From assembly GCA_964030475.1 (NCBI GenBank), contig CAXIPT010000001.1, positions 3,075,075 to 3,139,074 of the forward strand: a DNA stretch of 64,000 nt, in the 5' to 3' direction. The translations under genes were made by a program, and so were the position numbers. The stretch is from Tethya wilhelma. Lineage: Eukaryota; Porifera; Demospongiae; Tethyida; Tethyidae. Positions 1 through 12,279 of the stretch are shown in pieces. The notes beneath the pieces were generated by a model that ran no database searches, was not told where the DNA came from, and was given only the letters and a program-made list of their open reading frames with translations. How positions within the stretch are numbered: the first letter of the stretch is position 1; each line of letters begins with the position of its first letter.

Positions 1-669
1 GTCTGGAAACCTGTAAATCTTGATTCCATGCTCGTCAATCTCTTGCAAGATCTGAGGTGTGCGTGTGCATGCACGGGTGTTATCTTTGATCAGAGGACTA
101 TCGTATTACTAAACAAATGTACCGACAATTAGCAACTTGTTAGAAACCAGAATATCAGGGATTATATATAGCAACCAATTAAAGTATTAAATCCTATCCT
201 TGCATGCGGGTACTCTATTGGCTTATGTTTCCAAGTACAAGCAAATGAAACTAGAGCAACGACTGGGAGCATCACTTACAGTCTGTTTGAACCTTGCACA
301 TTCTTCTGTTGTTAATGTGTCAGCTTTAGCAATCACTGGGATTATGTTCACCTGTGTGGTACGAACGAATGAACAGTATTCTAATTAAAGCACACCACAA
401 AACCTCGTAATACTTGAATGGCTATGAATGCAAGAAGTTGTGTTACCTTTTCATGTAATTGCTTCATAAATTCAATGTCAATTTGTTTTAGGCTGTATGT
501 ACAAGAACACACACAGAGGAGAGGGATTAGAATAACTGTAGCTTCAGTATAATGGAACACACATGCATTACATGGCTAGCTATGTACACACATTAAAAGT
601 GTGTAGGTGTGCAGGTGAGTATCAGACCAAGTTCCATCAGTTACACCCACATACACATTCCACCCTCCA

Positions 670-719
<50 letters not shown>

Positions 720-856
720 ATGGCCAGTTGGTGCTATGAAGTAGAGGCAACAGTGAATACGATGGTCTTCCAAGTAGTCATTTCTCACCACACGCGACTC
801 CTCATTCAAATACTCCTCAAACTTGTTGTCAATGTGAGAAATGATGGGTGTCCAGC

Positions 857-907
<51 letters not shown>

Positions 908-1605
908 AAAAAGGATTCTCATTTCAATTTACTTCTATATATGATGATATCTAAGATCAGAACCATGATGGTCAGTACATACCAATTCAGTACTAACTAC
1001 AAGTAGCATTGTTGACATAGCACATAGTCAACATTCCACAATACACAAATGAACTACCAGCATGTGAACAGGAAGGAGGGTAGACATAATTAAAATGATG
1101 AATTAGGAGTCACTCTGCATCAAACCTTTTCACCTACAATCAAGTCCATGTGGACTTATGACAAACATTGATGGAGGCTCTACACAGACAGTTCCCCCCT
1201 AAACCTGTACCAGATGCTCCAAGCCTCAATGGCTATATCAGGAGCACATGTGTAGATCATATAATAGCATGGCTCCAGATCAAAGATATTAGTATTTGTG
1301 CCATGTCTTGTGCAGTATGGTGTACAGAACATCATTGCCTTGCTAAACTCACCAGCCGGTGTTATCCACCACGTCCCCAAATCCTGGGGTATCCACAAGA
1401 GAGAGCTCAAGACGGACCCCACCTTCTTGAATGAGTACCGTCGACGCCCTTATCTGAGAGGAAAAGGAAAACAATGGACGATTAATTCAAAATGTTCGTG
1501 TTTTGTGTACATACGATTCCTGGATATTATCAAATGGTGTGTGCTAGTGCATACAAGACAGGACTGTGGATGTGATGTTTGTGCTACTGATAGCAAGTGG
1601 TAAAC

Positions 1606-1648
<43 letters not shown>

Positions 1649-2737
1649 TCCGTGGCCCAATGTGGACGGATAAGGATGGGTGATGATATTACCAAGAAGT
1701 TAAACAGAGCAAAACATAGATTGATAAACTTGTTTTTGACTCGAGAACAACATTCCTTCTTTTTAATAGCCAAAGATTGCAAAATGGAGAGGGAAAAGTG
1801 TTGGACATGAAATGCCACACATTACTATTAGTCAAATGAGTGGCTAGGGCAAGTACAATATTCTGCACAGATACCTTGACCCTTTAGGTGCATTGCATGC
1901 AGTGTACCAACAGGCTGTGTTTGCATGTGGATAAGCTTGTTGCACAACATGAGAAGTCTCTCAGATGTAAACAGTCAACACACTGACCACAAAACCAAAT
2001 TATTAAGAACTCAGGATGCACATAGGCTGGTTAGTACCTGGGTAGTCTGTGCCATACGATTTGGTGCATCGTCGTAAGCACTGTCTTCAAAGATGTCTGT
2101 CATGAAGAGCGAGTTGATCAACGTGGACTTTCCCAGTCCAGACTGACCTGCAAAGAAAACGAAGGGAAAAAACAACAACAAAAAAAACATCACAATTTTT
2201 ACAAGCCATACTTGTGCATGTGGGCCAGTTGGATACACAGTTATGCTGACTGTAAAATGATACATAGCAATACAAAACAGCCGCGAATACACCGAGTTCA
2301 CAAGAAGACCATTCAAGACAGGCTACAGAGTAGGAAGGTAGCTAAGTGTGTATGGAGTGAGAGGGGAAATGGCCTAGCTGTGTCACCATAACAGTGGAAT
2401 GTAATTAATGAGATGAGTGGGACTCGAGAGATTGATGTTGTTGTGTGTGGGGGTAGGGTTCAAACTAACTGGCCATTCATACACAGTACACACAACAGCC
2501 ATACACATCAGAGTGAACCCAACAAAAGGAGGTCTCACTGAAAGTTACACAGACACATAGCACAATTGTATTATATAATGATAGATATGGTGTTAGCTAG
2601 ACGCATGCAGACATAATAATGATGCACTCTGACTCACCGACAACCATCAGAGAGAACTGGAATCCTCTTTTGACAGCCTTCCTGAACACTTGGTTAGGAA
2701 GATTGGCAAATCCAACGAATGTTGGAGCAGATTTATC
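1..2737 (-). CDS. SEPTIN7: Septin, SEPT7-like (partial; 5' and 3' ends missing)
   Basis: Septins are GTP-binding proteins that polymerise into filaments at the cortex and cleavage furrow. Exons read on the minus strand: 2638-2737, 2038-2147, 1353-1453, 718-855, 447-492, 280-351 and 1-51 (running off the window). The first exon encodes the polybasic lead-in ([19 protein letters not shown]), followed by the P-loop GQSGLGKST, the G3 motif DTPGFGD, the [13 protein letters not shown] stretch and the G4 motif AKAD. The series [14 protein letters not shown] resembles vertebrate septin 7 more than other groups, from memory of the family. All exon phases join. The start-codon exon was not found; it should lie to the right of 2737, near the N at 3280, where GINS2 also lacks its first exon. 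The donor of exon 718-855 is formed by the adjoining (CA)n repeat. Confidence 0.9.
670..717. repeat. (CA)n microsatellite
   Basis: Nearly pure CA repeat inside a septin intron. On the minus strand it reads GTGTGT and directly supplies the 5' splice donor of the upstream septin exon. It also creates spurious reading frames on both strands. Confidence 0.9.
857..903. repeat. (GA)n microsatellite
   Basis: GA repeat that abuts the 3' splice acceptor of the septin exon 718-855. On the minus strand it is (TC)n and serves as the polypyrimidine tract. Confidence 0.9.
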
Positions 2738-2764
2738 CTGAAATGTAGTGAACAACAAGTGAAT

Positions 2765-2806
<42 letters not shown>

Positions 2807-3225
2807 GTATGGGAGGGGAGGGGTAAAGGACAGCTATCAATATTCCACATGTTACAAGTCACACGCCCATTCTGGCAATATGGGCAAGAATGTGAGGTGA
2901 GAGTGACTATCAAAAATGTTTATTAGGCTAATGGAATGTTTACAGGACAAAGTCTGAGTCCTTAGAAACCAAATGAACTAAAGCTACGCACAAATTATCA
3001 CACTGATATAATATGTAAAACATATGCTTTAGTTGATGAATGTGTACAGGAGCTTTTTTGAGTTTTGCAAAGCAACATAACTTTCTTCATACTTCATTCT
3101 TATTCACTCACTCATACACACACGTACTAAAATGTACGTGGCTACACAATTTCAATGCACACATAGCACACAAATATACACAAAGGCAGTTGATGCATAC
3201 TCACACGCACACACACACACACACA

Positions 3226-3279
<54 letters not shown>

Positions 3280-3280
3280 N
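3280..3280. other. Assembly joint (single N) after a long (CA)n
   Basis: A single N ends a CA repeat that starts near 3207. The 5' coding exons of the two flanking divergent genes (septin to the left, GINS2 to the right) are both missing here. An unresolved gap of unknown true size explains both absences. Confidence 0.8.
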
Positions 3281-3302
3281 TCTACTAATTACATTCATGC
3301 AG

Positions 3303-4148
3303 GGAGATTTTGGTCCGTTCAATCCATCAATGCAAACAGACGTACCGATCTGGCTTGCCATCAACCTAAGACAACGACACAAGTGTACCATTGAACCGCC
3401 CAGTTGGCTGAATGTCGGTGAGGACTGAAATACAACCCCTCTTGCAAGAAATTTTGTACTCGATTTGTCCACTCGGTTATGTGTACATCATTTTGTCTGT
3501 TTCATGACAATATTTACACTGGACACCTGTTACATGATCTTTTTACCTGCTGTATGTATGTATGTAGAAACACTATCGTCCATAAATACTGCAGAAGTAG
3601 GTTCTGAAGTGTTCACTAAGATGCCTTCTCCACACTACATGGAAGTTGCAATGCTGCTTCTCAACAAGTTAGTTGATTATGTGTATATATATTATTATCA
3701 GTATTTCATATTATTAACGCCTGCATACGTCATACAAACAGTGCATCAGAAGATGTCCCAAGAGCTGATGAAGTGAGAGCATTGGTAAAAGACATCTGGG
3801 ACTTGAGGCTTGCCAAACTTCGCAAGAGTATAGATTTAATGATCACTCAACAGGAAACATATGGCAAGGTACACCATCCATTGCATAACCATTGAAGGCT
3901 GTTAGTAATGTACAGTATGTCATGACATTGTGTGCATGCACATGAGTAAGAGTATTGGGTCTTTCGATGTGCCACACCTTATGTCTTTCCCTCCTCCTTG
4001 TCCTGTGTAGCTGGACAACCTCACTTTGATGGAGATCAATACTGTACGACCGTTTCTCACGCAAGCACTGGACCACACCCACTTCCTCCGTACACATGCC
4101 AAACAACATGCAACTTCATCAACTCAAATGACAGACTCTGAATTTTAG
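3303..4148 (+). CDS. GINS2: GINS complex subunit 2 (PSF2), N-terminal exon missing
   Basis: GINS2 is part of the CMG replicative helicase that unwinds DNA at replication forks. Four exons are visible: 3303-3417, 3568-3667, 3742-3868 and 4011-4148 (stop TAG). They join in phase to give 159 residues, against about 185 for the human protein. The sequence matches the family along its length: GPFNPSMQTDVPIWLAINL at the start, then the MPSPHYMEVAMLLLN block, ADEVRALVKDIWD, and LDNLTLMEIN near the end. About 25-30 N-terminal residues are absent. Exon 1 should be upstream of the N at 3280, and no candidate is visible in 2740-3279. Confidence 0.93.
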
Positions 4149-4294
4149 CAGCAAATACAGTATATAATGTGCAGCAATGTCTGTGTACCTGTATACACAC
4201 CAATGAATCATTGATTTCATATCATTCTGTGTACTATGTACAAAAGCTAAGAACAGGATACTTCATGATGATCATTTTGTGGAGTTGGAGTCCA

Positions 4295-5730
4295 TCAAAG
4301 TCGTGGCACACTCTTTCTCAACTCACTCATGAGCCACAGAGCAAACGAGAGGAGGGTCACAGAGCCGGTTTGATGACTGGCAGCTAATGGTGTAGGCACA
4401 TAATAGAGCAGAGTTAGCACACCAAGAGTCACCTAGACAAGTGGGGGTGATATTGATGTTGAAAATCAAAATTTCAATAGTGGGGGGTTGCAATGATGAA
4501 ATTTACTTGTAGGAAAGCCATTCCAGCTAGGCAGTTAGCAGCAAGACGAGCTCTCCTTGGCAGTGCTACTCCTCTTGCCAGTGCCCAAGTCCCAAAGAGA
4601 AACGTTAGTGTGACAGTACCCTGCACAAATTACACAACAGATCCAGTTCATACAATACGTTTGCTATGAGTGAATATTGACACACAACAATAGTGTCTCG
4701 ACTTACGAGCAATCTGTGGTCGAATTGCACAGTGGTGGGATTTTCAAAGAAATTCTTTATTTTAGGCACATGAGCCATGATATCATCAGGTATCCACTGT
4801 CCTCCCATTTTGGGGAAAGAATTGTACACCAGCCCTGCATCCAATCCAGCTACAAATGCACCTATATTGCATAAGTCCCCACGGTGAAGGCACAAGTTAC
4901 ACAATCAATCATTACATACCAGACATAGCTGTGAAGAACACCATGGCAGTAGCTCCGTGGGCCATATGTCGCAGTCGAGTAAGCCCCTTGCTTGATTTGG
5001 CAATAACAGGGGGAGCTAGCAAACCAAGAGCAGTGTACAACATTGAGGAGTAAATGAGGAGAGCCATTCCAAGATGAGCTGCAAGTCGATACTGACTGAC
5101 ACGAGGAACATCAGAGGGAGACTCTTTCTGCTTCAGACCACTCTTCACCATCCACCAGCCAAGCAGTCCCTGTAGAACTACCAGGCCGATATAACTAGCC
5201 ACACGTGGCTTTAGAGAAGGACCGAGCATCCCCCTGGCCCAAAAGAAAGCCGCTGGAAGTGCAATGACAAGTCCTGTCAATCTACCCCACATCCTGTGAG
5301 CATACTCCATATAGAAGATACGCTTGAACCCTTCCAGAGTAAGATCCTGATGAATACTATAAAGTAGAAAATAGATGGTTTATCTGTCCTATCTAATTGA
5401 GGTAGCTTACTATTTGTATTCAGGGAATTCTTTGTATCTCTCAAACTCTTCCTCCCATTCTTGTTTGGAACGAGGTGGCTTCATTCCCTTTATGAGGTGC
5501 CACTGGGTCATGGAGAGCCCAGATTCTGTTAGACGAGTCACTCCACCTAGTAGAACAGCTCCAGCCACCACTCCACAGCATCCTGCAAGCCACCAACCAA
5601 CGATACGTTGAGTTTGTCTCTCGGATGCTTCGATAGGCGGTGAGGATAGGAGCCGTCTTACGCCATTTCTAGTACTACCACTTTGAATACCAGCTCTAAC
5701 TGTAGCCCTCCAGCTCTGATAGCCTCTGAA
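4295..5730 (-). CDS. COX15: Heme A synthase, COX15 (targeting exon not found)
   Basis: COX15 oxidises the C8 methyl of heme O to make heme A for cytochrome c oxidase, in the mitochondrial inner membrane. Exons: 5411-5730, 4920-5356, 4707-4861, 4507-4620 and 4295-4432; together 388 codons including the stop, in continuous phase. Visible family blocks are [27 protein letters not shown] (heme-ligand His in the second helix pair), [47 protein letters not shown] and [10 protein letters not shown]. These carry the four conserved His residues expected of the two heme sites. The first recognisable exon starts inside the presequence-like part ([14 protein letters not shown]); the initiator exon, expected to encode a mitochondrial targeting signal, was not recognised to its right. 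Confidence 0.93.
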
Positions 5731-6152
5731 CTAAGAGGAAAAGAAATGGAATATAATTACTGATTTTATCTGTTTGTGTGTACATGTGGTTTCTTTCACC
5801 ATCATCACATGGTTCTGTACTGCACTCCTACTAGAAATATTCAGTCTCTTGCAATTGTGCAAGCTTCTCAGCATTGGTAGTAGCATCATCCTTATCTATA
5901 GTGATCTTACAATGGTTCTAGTCAGTGGTGAGCCTGGAAAACTTCAACTTGCATAGAATCCAAGTGGCTTGACGACCCATTACCAAATTATGCCAGGTAA
6001 GATGATGCAATACTAAACTTGAAATTTGAGGTTTAAGAAACTATTGTTATCATATTTACATTAAAAAATTGAATAACAATTGTATATACATGGGTCAGAT
6101 GAGTCAGTGCATAGGTATTACAGTACGTAGAGATGTGTTGTGGCTATAGCAA
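5731..6152. other. Spacer between COX15 and RANBP9
   Basis: About 420 bp. It should hold the missing first exon and promoter of COX15 and the 3' UTR of RANBP9. No coding sequence or strong motif was recognised. Confidence 0.5.
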
Positions 6153-8755
6153 CTATGAGTTAACGATATCCTGCACGCCGGTGAAGGCTGCTGCCCCAAG
6201 TCCATTCCGTGACATGTGCTTCAAACTCTGTGCTGCCTGACCTAGTGCAAACTCTAATGGTGGTTGTCCGGGTAAGTTCTTTGATTCTGTGAAAAGAAAT
6301 AAACAAAATTACAGGATGAGTTGACCAGAGTGGTACCACAGAAAACATCAAAGCATTCTTTTAACTACATCAAAATAAATTTAGCACGGCAAGAGTCAGT
6401 ACCGCTATGACAAGCTTTAAGAAGAACCCTGGATCACCACTATCATTATTCTCACTTTTGTTGGCTTTCATACCTAAAATAGCTGAATTAAGCGCAGAGC
6501 AGACAGGTTCTCTTTGTATGGGATCTAGCAGATATCCCACAGGACTTGACTTGGGTTCAGTGTAAGCCAAAAGACTGAATGAATCCTGAAAGAGATCAAT
6601 GAAATGATACTCTTTTAGACAGTAAATGGGACAGATGTTACAATGACCTACACGACCACCAACCTGTAACATGGTCTTTAGTTGTTCGTTAGGTTTTGTT
6701 GCAGTGAGTCGAGTGTAGAGGGCTTGAAGATCCCGTCCAAAGCTGAGAATTCTTTCAATGGCCACAGGATTTGAATCAAAGTTCAATCCAGAGTCTGGAG
6801 GTGGTGGAGTAGAGGGTTTGTCATAGGAAGCAGGAGGTAATGGAGCTGGGGTGGGACTGGTATCCACTTCCATCACTGTGTCATCCACTGAGTTGGTGCT
6901 TTCATCGCCATTCAACATACACACAGCCTATAATAATAATATAGTGCGGGGTAATCAGCATCACAGCTACTATGCAAACCAACAATCACAAAGTCTATAC
7001 CTCTCCATTGGAATGTTCTTGTGGGGGAGAACTTGCTCCGCTAGTGGTGGTGGTGGTTGCTGGTTGTTGCTCAGGAGATCCACTGCTAGAGCTACTCAGT
7101 TCAGAATGGCATGAGAGTCGTGGTTCAAGACTAGTCAACAGATCCGCAGTATCATAGCCACCTATCATCTCTACAAATTGTCGGCACTTTAAGCGAAACA
7201 TGAGTTCGGGATTGTTCTCCAGCAGACTAGGGTAGCTGGAGCGAACAAGCCGCACTGCTTCACTGATCCGACCACGAAGAACTAGTGACTGGATCCCTGA
7301 AGGTGAACACACATAGTTAGAGAGCACAGAGTAAAGGGATGGTCCTTTCAGAGGACTAATGTTCTCACTTTGTCGACTTCTAATAGATGATGTCTCTTCT
7401 CCCAATACTTGGTTAGTGCTACTAGCAAACACTTGAGCTGTTCTGCTGTAGCCATGGTGAACCAGATAGCTCAGAACTAACCTGGAAACAAGTAACGAGA
7501 CACTTTATTGCGACATTCATCTCTCACTGGATGTTACTTACTTGTGCAGACTGGTTTGCCACGCACCCTGCCCATCACTCACTGGAAACTGTTCGATTGA
7601 TTGACGAATTTGTTGTTGCATCTCCTGACAAGTAGCATAAAGTCAATACCAGTGGAAAGAATGCACTTATAGCCATGCAATAGTGGCAATGACTCACTGA
7701 CAGCATTCCTTCAAAGTCGAACATGAACGGTAGCTCTCCAAAATTGGCTTCAACAATTTCACCAGGAGTCTGTAAGCCAACAGTAGGATAGAGAATCTGT
7801 CCAGCCTGAAATGGATATGCAAGCATTAGTTACAGTAAGGACAGTCAGTGAGGGATACTGCTATCATTCCTTTCCACAAAATAGGCTCTCCCCTTGAAAT
7901 TGAAAGTTTAGGTTCACATTCTACCGCCAGCAAGACTTAAAGCTAAGTGTACATGTACCTTATCAAAACATGTTTGGATACACCTACTGCCAAAACTTGG
8001 CTAGTTAAGATGATCAAACAATTTACAGTTGAATGGACTATGTCAGTAATGCACTACACCATAACAGTGTGTACTCTAGCTACTCACTGGTACATCAGTG
8101 ACAGCTGTTCCCAGAGTGATCCCATTCTTTGTAAAGAAGATGGAACGATCCACGAGGTTGAAACCACAGCCAACTACATCTCCAGTTGTGAATGTTGGAC
8201 CATAAGGCTGCCCCGTACCAGATGAGTTGAACACACACCCATCATCAGCATGATAGCCATACGAGTTCTTCTCCCAACCAGGCAGTCTGTTTAAGTTCAC
8301 CCCCAACGAAGAAAGACCAATGCCCATATAACTGTGTGAAAGAATGGGGTGATAGCAAAATGCTAAGATACGTATTCACACATACCATATATAAATATAT
8401 ACCATGCACATACTAAGGGAGCACAAAGAACCACTTACCCATCTCTGCCTTTGCTTATCACTCTAACTTCAAAGTAGTAGACACCACAGGCAGCAGGAAT
8501 GGGGTGGGTGGCACGTACAGAGGCAGCATCCTTATGATTCTTGCCACTGCCTGAATAAATACAAAAGCCAACATGAACTCTTGATGAACACTCATCAAGT
8601 GTACCTTTGTAATGCACTTTGAGGTTATTCTGAGAGAGACCAATGTATGTATACTTCTCCTTGGAGCTCCATGCCCGAGGTAGAGGACTCTCATTCTCGT
8701 CTACTTTGGGGTAGAGACGCAAGAGACGGTCAACTTTACCTCCAGTTGGATCCAT
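6153..8755 (-). CDS. RANBP9: Ran-binding protein 9/10 (RanBPM), CTLH ubiquitin ligase scaffold
   Basis: RANBP9/10 is a scaffold subunit of the CTLH/GID E3 ubiquitin ligase. Nine exons: 8605-8755, 8439-8550, 8088-8331, 7698-7805, 7542-7624, 7001-7481, 6664-6927, 6474-6585 and 6153-6286 (562 aa). Domain order: SPRY (residues about 60-200; [46 protein letters not shown]), LisH ([11 protein letters not shown]), CTLH ([15 protein letters not shown]...[12 protein letters not shown]), a low-complexity linker, then the C-terminal CRA region ([43 protein letters not shown]). ATG is the CAT at 8753-8755; the long Pro/Gln-rich N-terminus of the mammalian protein is absent. The first intron (8551-8604) is 54 nt, stop-free and a multiple of three; removing it restores the family sequence [14 protein letters not shown]. 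Confidence 0.96.
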
Positions 8756-8958
8756 GTTCACTTAGTACCCGACACGTACACACAAGCATTTCAAATTTTT
8801 CCCCAAGTTCCTTTAATTGGAACAATTACAAAGGAATTCAAATTAGTTTTGGGAAACCGCATGCGCGCAACCACGTGGGACGAATGTGTTGTAATCGCAT
8901 AAAAAAGCTGAGTAGACAAATAGATCATTCAAAGGTGAAGTGTGGCAACGACGTAAAG
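8756..8958. promoter_or_regulatory. Divergent promoter RANBP9 / CCDC90B-like
   Basis: 203 bp between two start codons facing away from each other. It contains an NRF1-like GCATGCGCGCA at 8859-8869 and a palindromic E-box CCACGTGG at 8871-8878. Joint regulation is inferred from spacing only. Confidence 0.5.
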
Positions 8959-10200
8959 ATGGCCAGTTTGAGACTGCTTGGAAAGTATTCCGAAGTTTAC
9001 TGTGGGTCGATTCAACTACTCAGATTAAGCCAATTAGGCCTACACACATCTGAGAACATTCAACCACAAAGTTCATCCCTCCTTGCCGCTTCTCCAACTT
9101 CATCTCTCAGCACCAGTAGTCCCAAATCTAAGCTGGTAGAAGAAATACAGACAGAGAAAGTACCCAGAGTACACCCTCAACTTCAGACAGCTTTGTACAT
9201 GGACACACACACAATTGTCAAAGGTCTACAAAAAGCAGGTTTGTTGTCATAGCTGTCAAAATTGTTGATATGCTTATTAAAGGATGCTATAGTTTCCAAC
9301 TCTCTATTCTAATAACTATACCATTTGGTTGTCCTCTTTTCTTTTGGTTACAGGATTTAGTCTAGAACAGTCTGAAGCCCTGGTAACTCTCATAACAGAA
9401 TCACAACAGAAATCACTCATACCACTGACAACCTCATTTGTTACAGATCAGGACTTGGTATGTGTGTATCTCTGTATACATAATAATTATGTGAATAAAA
9501 CAAACAACCTATGATTATTTTTATTTACTTGTCACACAGCAAGTGCCTGTCATGAATTGAGTAAAATTGTTGTCAATTTAGGAAGTGTTAAAGTTAAGGA
9601 TTCAAAATGATCTGGATTCTGTGCGAGGATCTCAGGTGTTGATTGAGAAAAGTTTGGTCCAGTCATTGCAGAATGATAATGAGGTGAGATAGAGAACTAG
9701 TGTACATATTGGTATGTACTGTGTTTCTTTGTGCATTGATATGTACACACATACATACATACATGCAGACATTGAATAAGCAAGTCCAGAACCTGCTGAG
9801 TAACTTCAAGGTATAAGCTCTGTCAGTGTGTGACATAATCTTTGGAAATGTTTGACAACAGTTGTGATTTTACAGGATGAAGTGAGCAAGGTTCAGTCAG
9901 GACTACAACTAGATTTGAACTTAGAGAAAAGTAGAATCAAAGAGGAGTCAAGAAATCTTGAAGAAAAGATCAAGGACAACCACAACAGGATAGACCGAGA
10001 GGTGAGTGTGTAGTTACTTATATTACCTCAATGTTTGTAGTATCACATACAAGAATTATCTATTACACCAGGTTGCCCAGTTAAGAACTCAAATGGAGAC
10101 ACTAAAATTGGAGTCTATAAAATATCTAGTGGGAGGTATCTTCTCAATTGCAACCATCGTGTTGTCAGTCATACTCGGATTGTGGAGATTGCTCAAGTGA
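8959..10200 (+). CDS. CCDC90B: CCDC90B/MCUR1-family mitochondrial coiled-coil protein
   Basis: Members of this family sit in the mitochondrial inner membrane; MCUR1 modulates the calcium uniporter and yeast relatives have been linked to proline use and complex IV. Six exons: 8959-9238, 9354-9457, 9582-9683, 9769-9810, 9876-10001 and 10072-10200, giving 260 aa. The N-terminus is Arg-rich and non-acidic, fitting a targeting peptide. The head domain carries the family signature YMDTHTIVKGLQKAGFSLEQSEALV. A coiled coil follows (KEESRNLEEKIKDNHNRID region), and one C-terminal transmembrane segment (YLVGGIFSIATIVLSVILG) ends in WRLLK. ATG 8959 is chosen because upstream in-frame Met codons lie in the shared promoter. 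CCDC90B and MCUR1 cannot be separated by eye. Confidence 0.9.
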
Positions 10201-10435
10201 ATGTATGATATGATTATGGTTTTACATTATTATTATTATTGTCACAGCATTAATTTATGATGCTATAGAATAATGGTGGGTATTGTTTTATTAGCTCGCT
10301 ATTATTTGTATCAATATTCCACCAAATATGTAACAATTATTTATTTTTCTCATTTACTCTAATTTTCGTTGAGAATTAATTTCATGTATGACAAAAAAAA
10401 ATTGCTACCTATCCCAGTTGCTATTGTAACTCTCA

Positions 10436-11973
10436 CTAAGGTCTGTTAGTGATGTAGGTTGACTTGACTCGTTTCTTTTCATTCCCAAGAGGAAAGGGTT
10501 GACACTTTTTGATGATTTCCAATGATAGTGAAGTGTTACCTAACAATCACAGCAAATTTCATCAGCAACCAGACCACACAATTGCATGCACAGCCTAGCC
10601 TTACCACTAGCCAGCTCAATGTACGCTGAAAGTAGTGAAAATTGAGGAGGAGCAGCTTTGTAAAGTGCAGTAGCCTGAAATACAGTACCACACATANTTG
10701 ATATAAAAATAATAGATTCATGAATATTTGTATTTTTTAAAAAAAATTACCTCTATCAAGGGGTGGAAATCCATTCAATGCAGCATCGTTTTCTTCAATG
10801 GCCTTCTTGAGGTAGTGAGCAGCAAGATGAAACTTGCCCAGGTGGAAGTGGAGACAGCCAACGTTGTTGAAGTAAAAGGCACTCAGACACTCACCAGCAT
10901 TTGTTACAATGGGACTTGTGGGTGCCGAGCTCAATACCTTCAGAGCTTTGAGATAGTTATGACACAAGTACTCAACATTAGCTTTCAAAAACTGAGCACA
11001 GGGGGTCTGTAGAAAAGAAAAAAACAATAACAAAGCTTGAAAAAAGACACATCACAACTACTAGAGAACACTCACACACACCATGACTACTAGAGAACAC
11101 TCACATTTCCAGCCGAGTTGATCAGTGTCTTGATGTCCTTCTTACAAGCCTTAACGTTGCCATGCAATAGACTAAGTCTGGCCTTAAAGAGGAGCACCTT
11201 GGGGCGGTATTTCTCCGTTGAATCCCCTCCTTCCATCTCCTCTTTGCCTCCATTGCCACCCATCGACAGTGACTTACCAAACAACTTGTTCTCTGCAAAC
11301 TCAAGGTACTTGGTGGCCTTGTCCAACTGATAGGTTGACACATACATCTCAGTGAGCAAAAGACACACTTCAGCAGCCAAGGTATCATCTGTGTGCAATC
11401 AGCAAGACATAATGACAAAGCAAAAGTAAACAGGAGCAATTTTTTGCTGATGGTTTTTGCTATTGTTCTTTCTTACCCAAAAAGTTGTGCACAGAAAACA
11501 ATTGCTCTAGTATTTCAATCGCTTGTGTGTTCTGGTGCAGCTATTAACAGAAATCAACACTCACCAACCACATATGTGCAATTTTCTGTTAACCCACCCT
11601 CATGTGTATCAGTGCTTGGTTGTAGAGGAGTACGCCCTTGTCACTGACTGGTGCATCAGCTTTACCACTCTCTGCTTCATGATCAAACTATAGCAAAATA
11701 TAATTCCAAGTAAAAGAGATTTTGTACAAAGTTTGCACCTAGTTCAACCTGCATGCTGACATGGTGTAGACTCTTCCTGAACTCATCTGTCATTGTGAGG
11801 TTAGAGAGCAGATACATGGTCACTGCTCTATTGTGGATCACCCTGCCATCGTGGCGCCTCGTTTCTTGCAGTTTGTTGAGAGTGGAGAGACAACTCTCGT
11901 ATCTATGATTGTCAAAAGCGTCCTTGGCGATTCTAGCCAATTCCAGCTCTGAATCTGAGGGAGTTTCACTCAT
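10436..11973 (-). CDS. CNOT10: CCR4-NOT subunit 10, CNOT10 (central part missing at assembly joint)
   Basis: CNOT10 is a TPR-repeat subunit of the CCR4-NOT deadenylase, forming a module with CNOT11. N-terminal exons: 11749-11973 (ATG), 11598-11687, 11477-11540, 11105-11388 and 10751-11006, about 306 codons, including the acidic NGGKEEMEGGDS linker, KVLLFKARLSLLHGNVKACKKD and LKANVEYLCHNYLKAL...FNNVGCLHFHLGKF. Then comes an N at 10697. To its left two exons (10605-10674, 10436-10539) encode only the family's extreme C-terminus (SAYIELASGNTSLSLEIIKK). About 300 residues expected between them in the human protein are not present in 10675-10750, so exons were lost at the joint and this is not a natural deletion. 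Convergent with the CCDC90B-like gene (235 bp apart). Confidence 0.92.
10697..10697. other. Assembly joint (single N) inside CNOT10
   Basis: A single N lies between the N-terminal and C-terminal halves of CNOT10, replacing the exons for the central TPR region. Confidence 0.85.
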
Positions 11974-12279
11974 CGAGACTCAAATGTCTAAATAAAGAGC
12001 ACCACTTACTTTGCGCGCACGTGAATATAGACTTATGGGTGGAGTCTGGGGACGAGACTACATATGCGCATGCTCGATTCTAGTTCTCTGATTTTCAATT
12101 CCTAGATATTTCCATTTCACTTGTTTCGTTCTGGTTCTTCAAGTTGTAGGCGGGGCCAAATTGGTCTCTGGTATGCACCCCACCCAATGATCAGAGATTG
12201 TTGCGGAATCACTTGACAGTCATTTAGTCCACTAAACACCGAAGTGGTGACTGAGGGTATCGATTTACTAGTAGTAAGC
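11974..12279. promoter_or_regulatory. Divergent promoter CNOT10 / CARMIL
   Basis: 306 bp between opposed start codons. It has GCGCGCACGTGA near 12013-12024 and an NRF1-like ATGCGCATGC at 12064-12073. No TATA box is evident. Confidence 0.45.

Noticed and set aside
3152..3472. Frames rich in Thr-His or Cys-Val repeats around CA arrays (also near 600, 1450, 15277, 21620, 56857)
   Set aside because: These are direct translations of (CA)n or (GT)n microsatellites and carry no other coding signal.
8647..8958. Upstream extension of the CCDC90B-like frame by about 100 codons
   Set aside because: It runs antisense through the RANBP9 first exon and the promoter; the Met at 8959 starts a good mitochondrial presequence.
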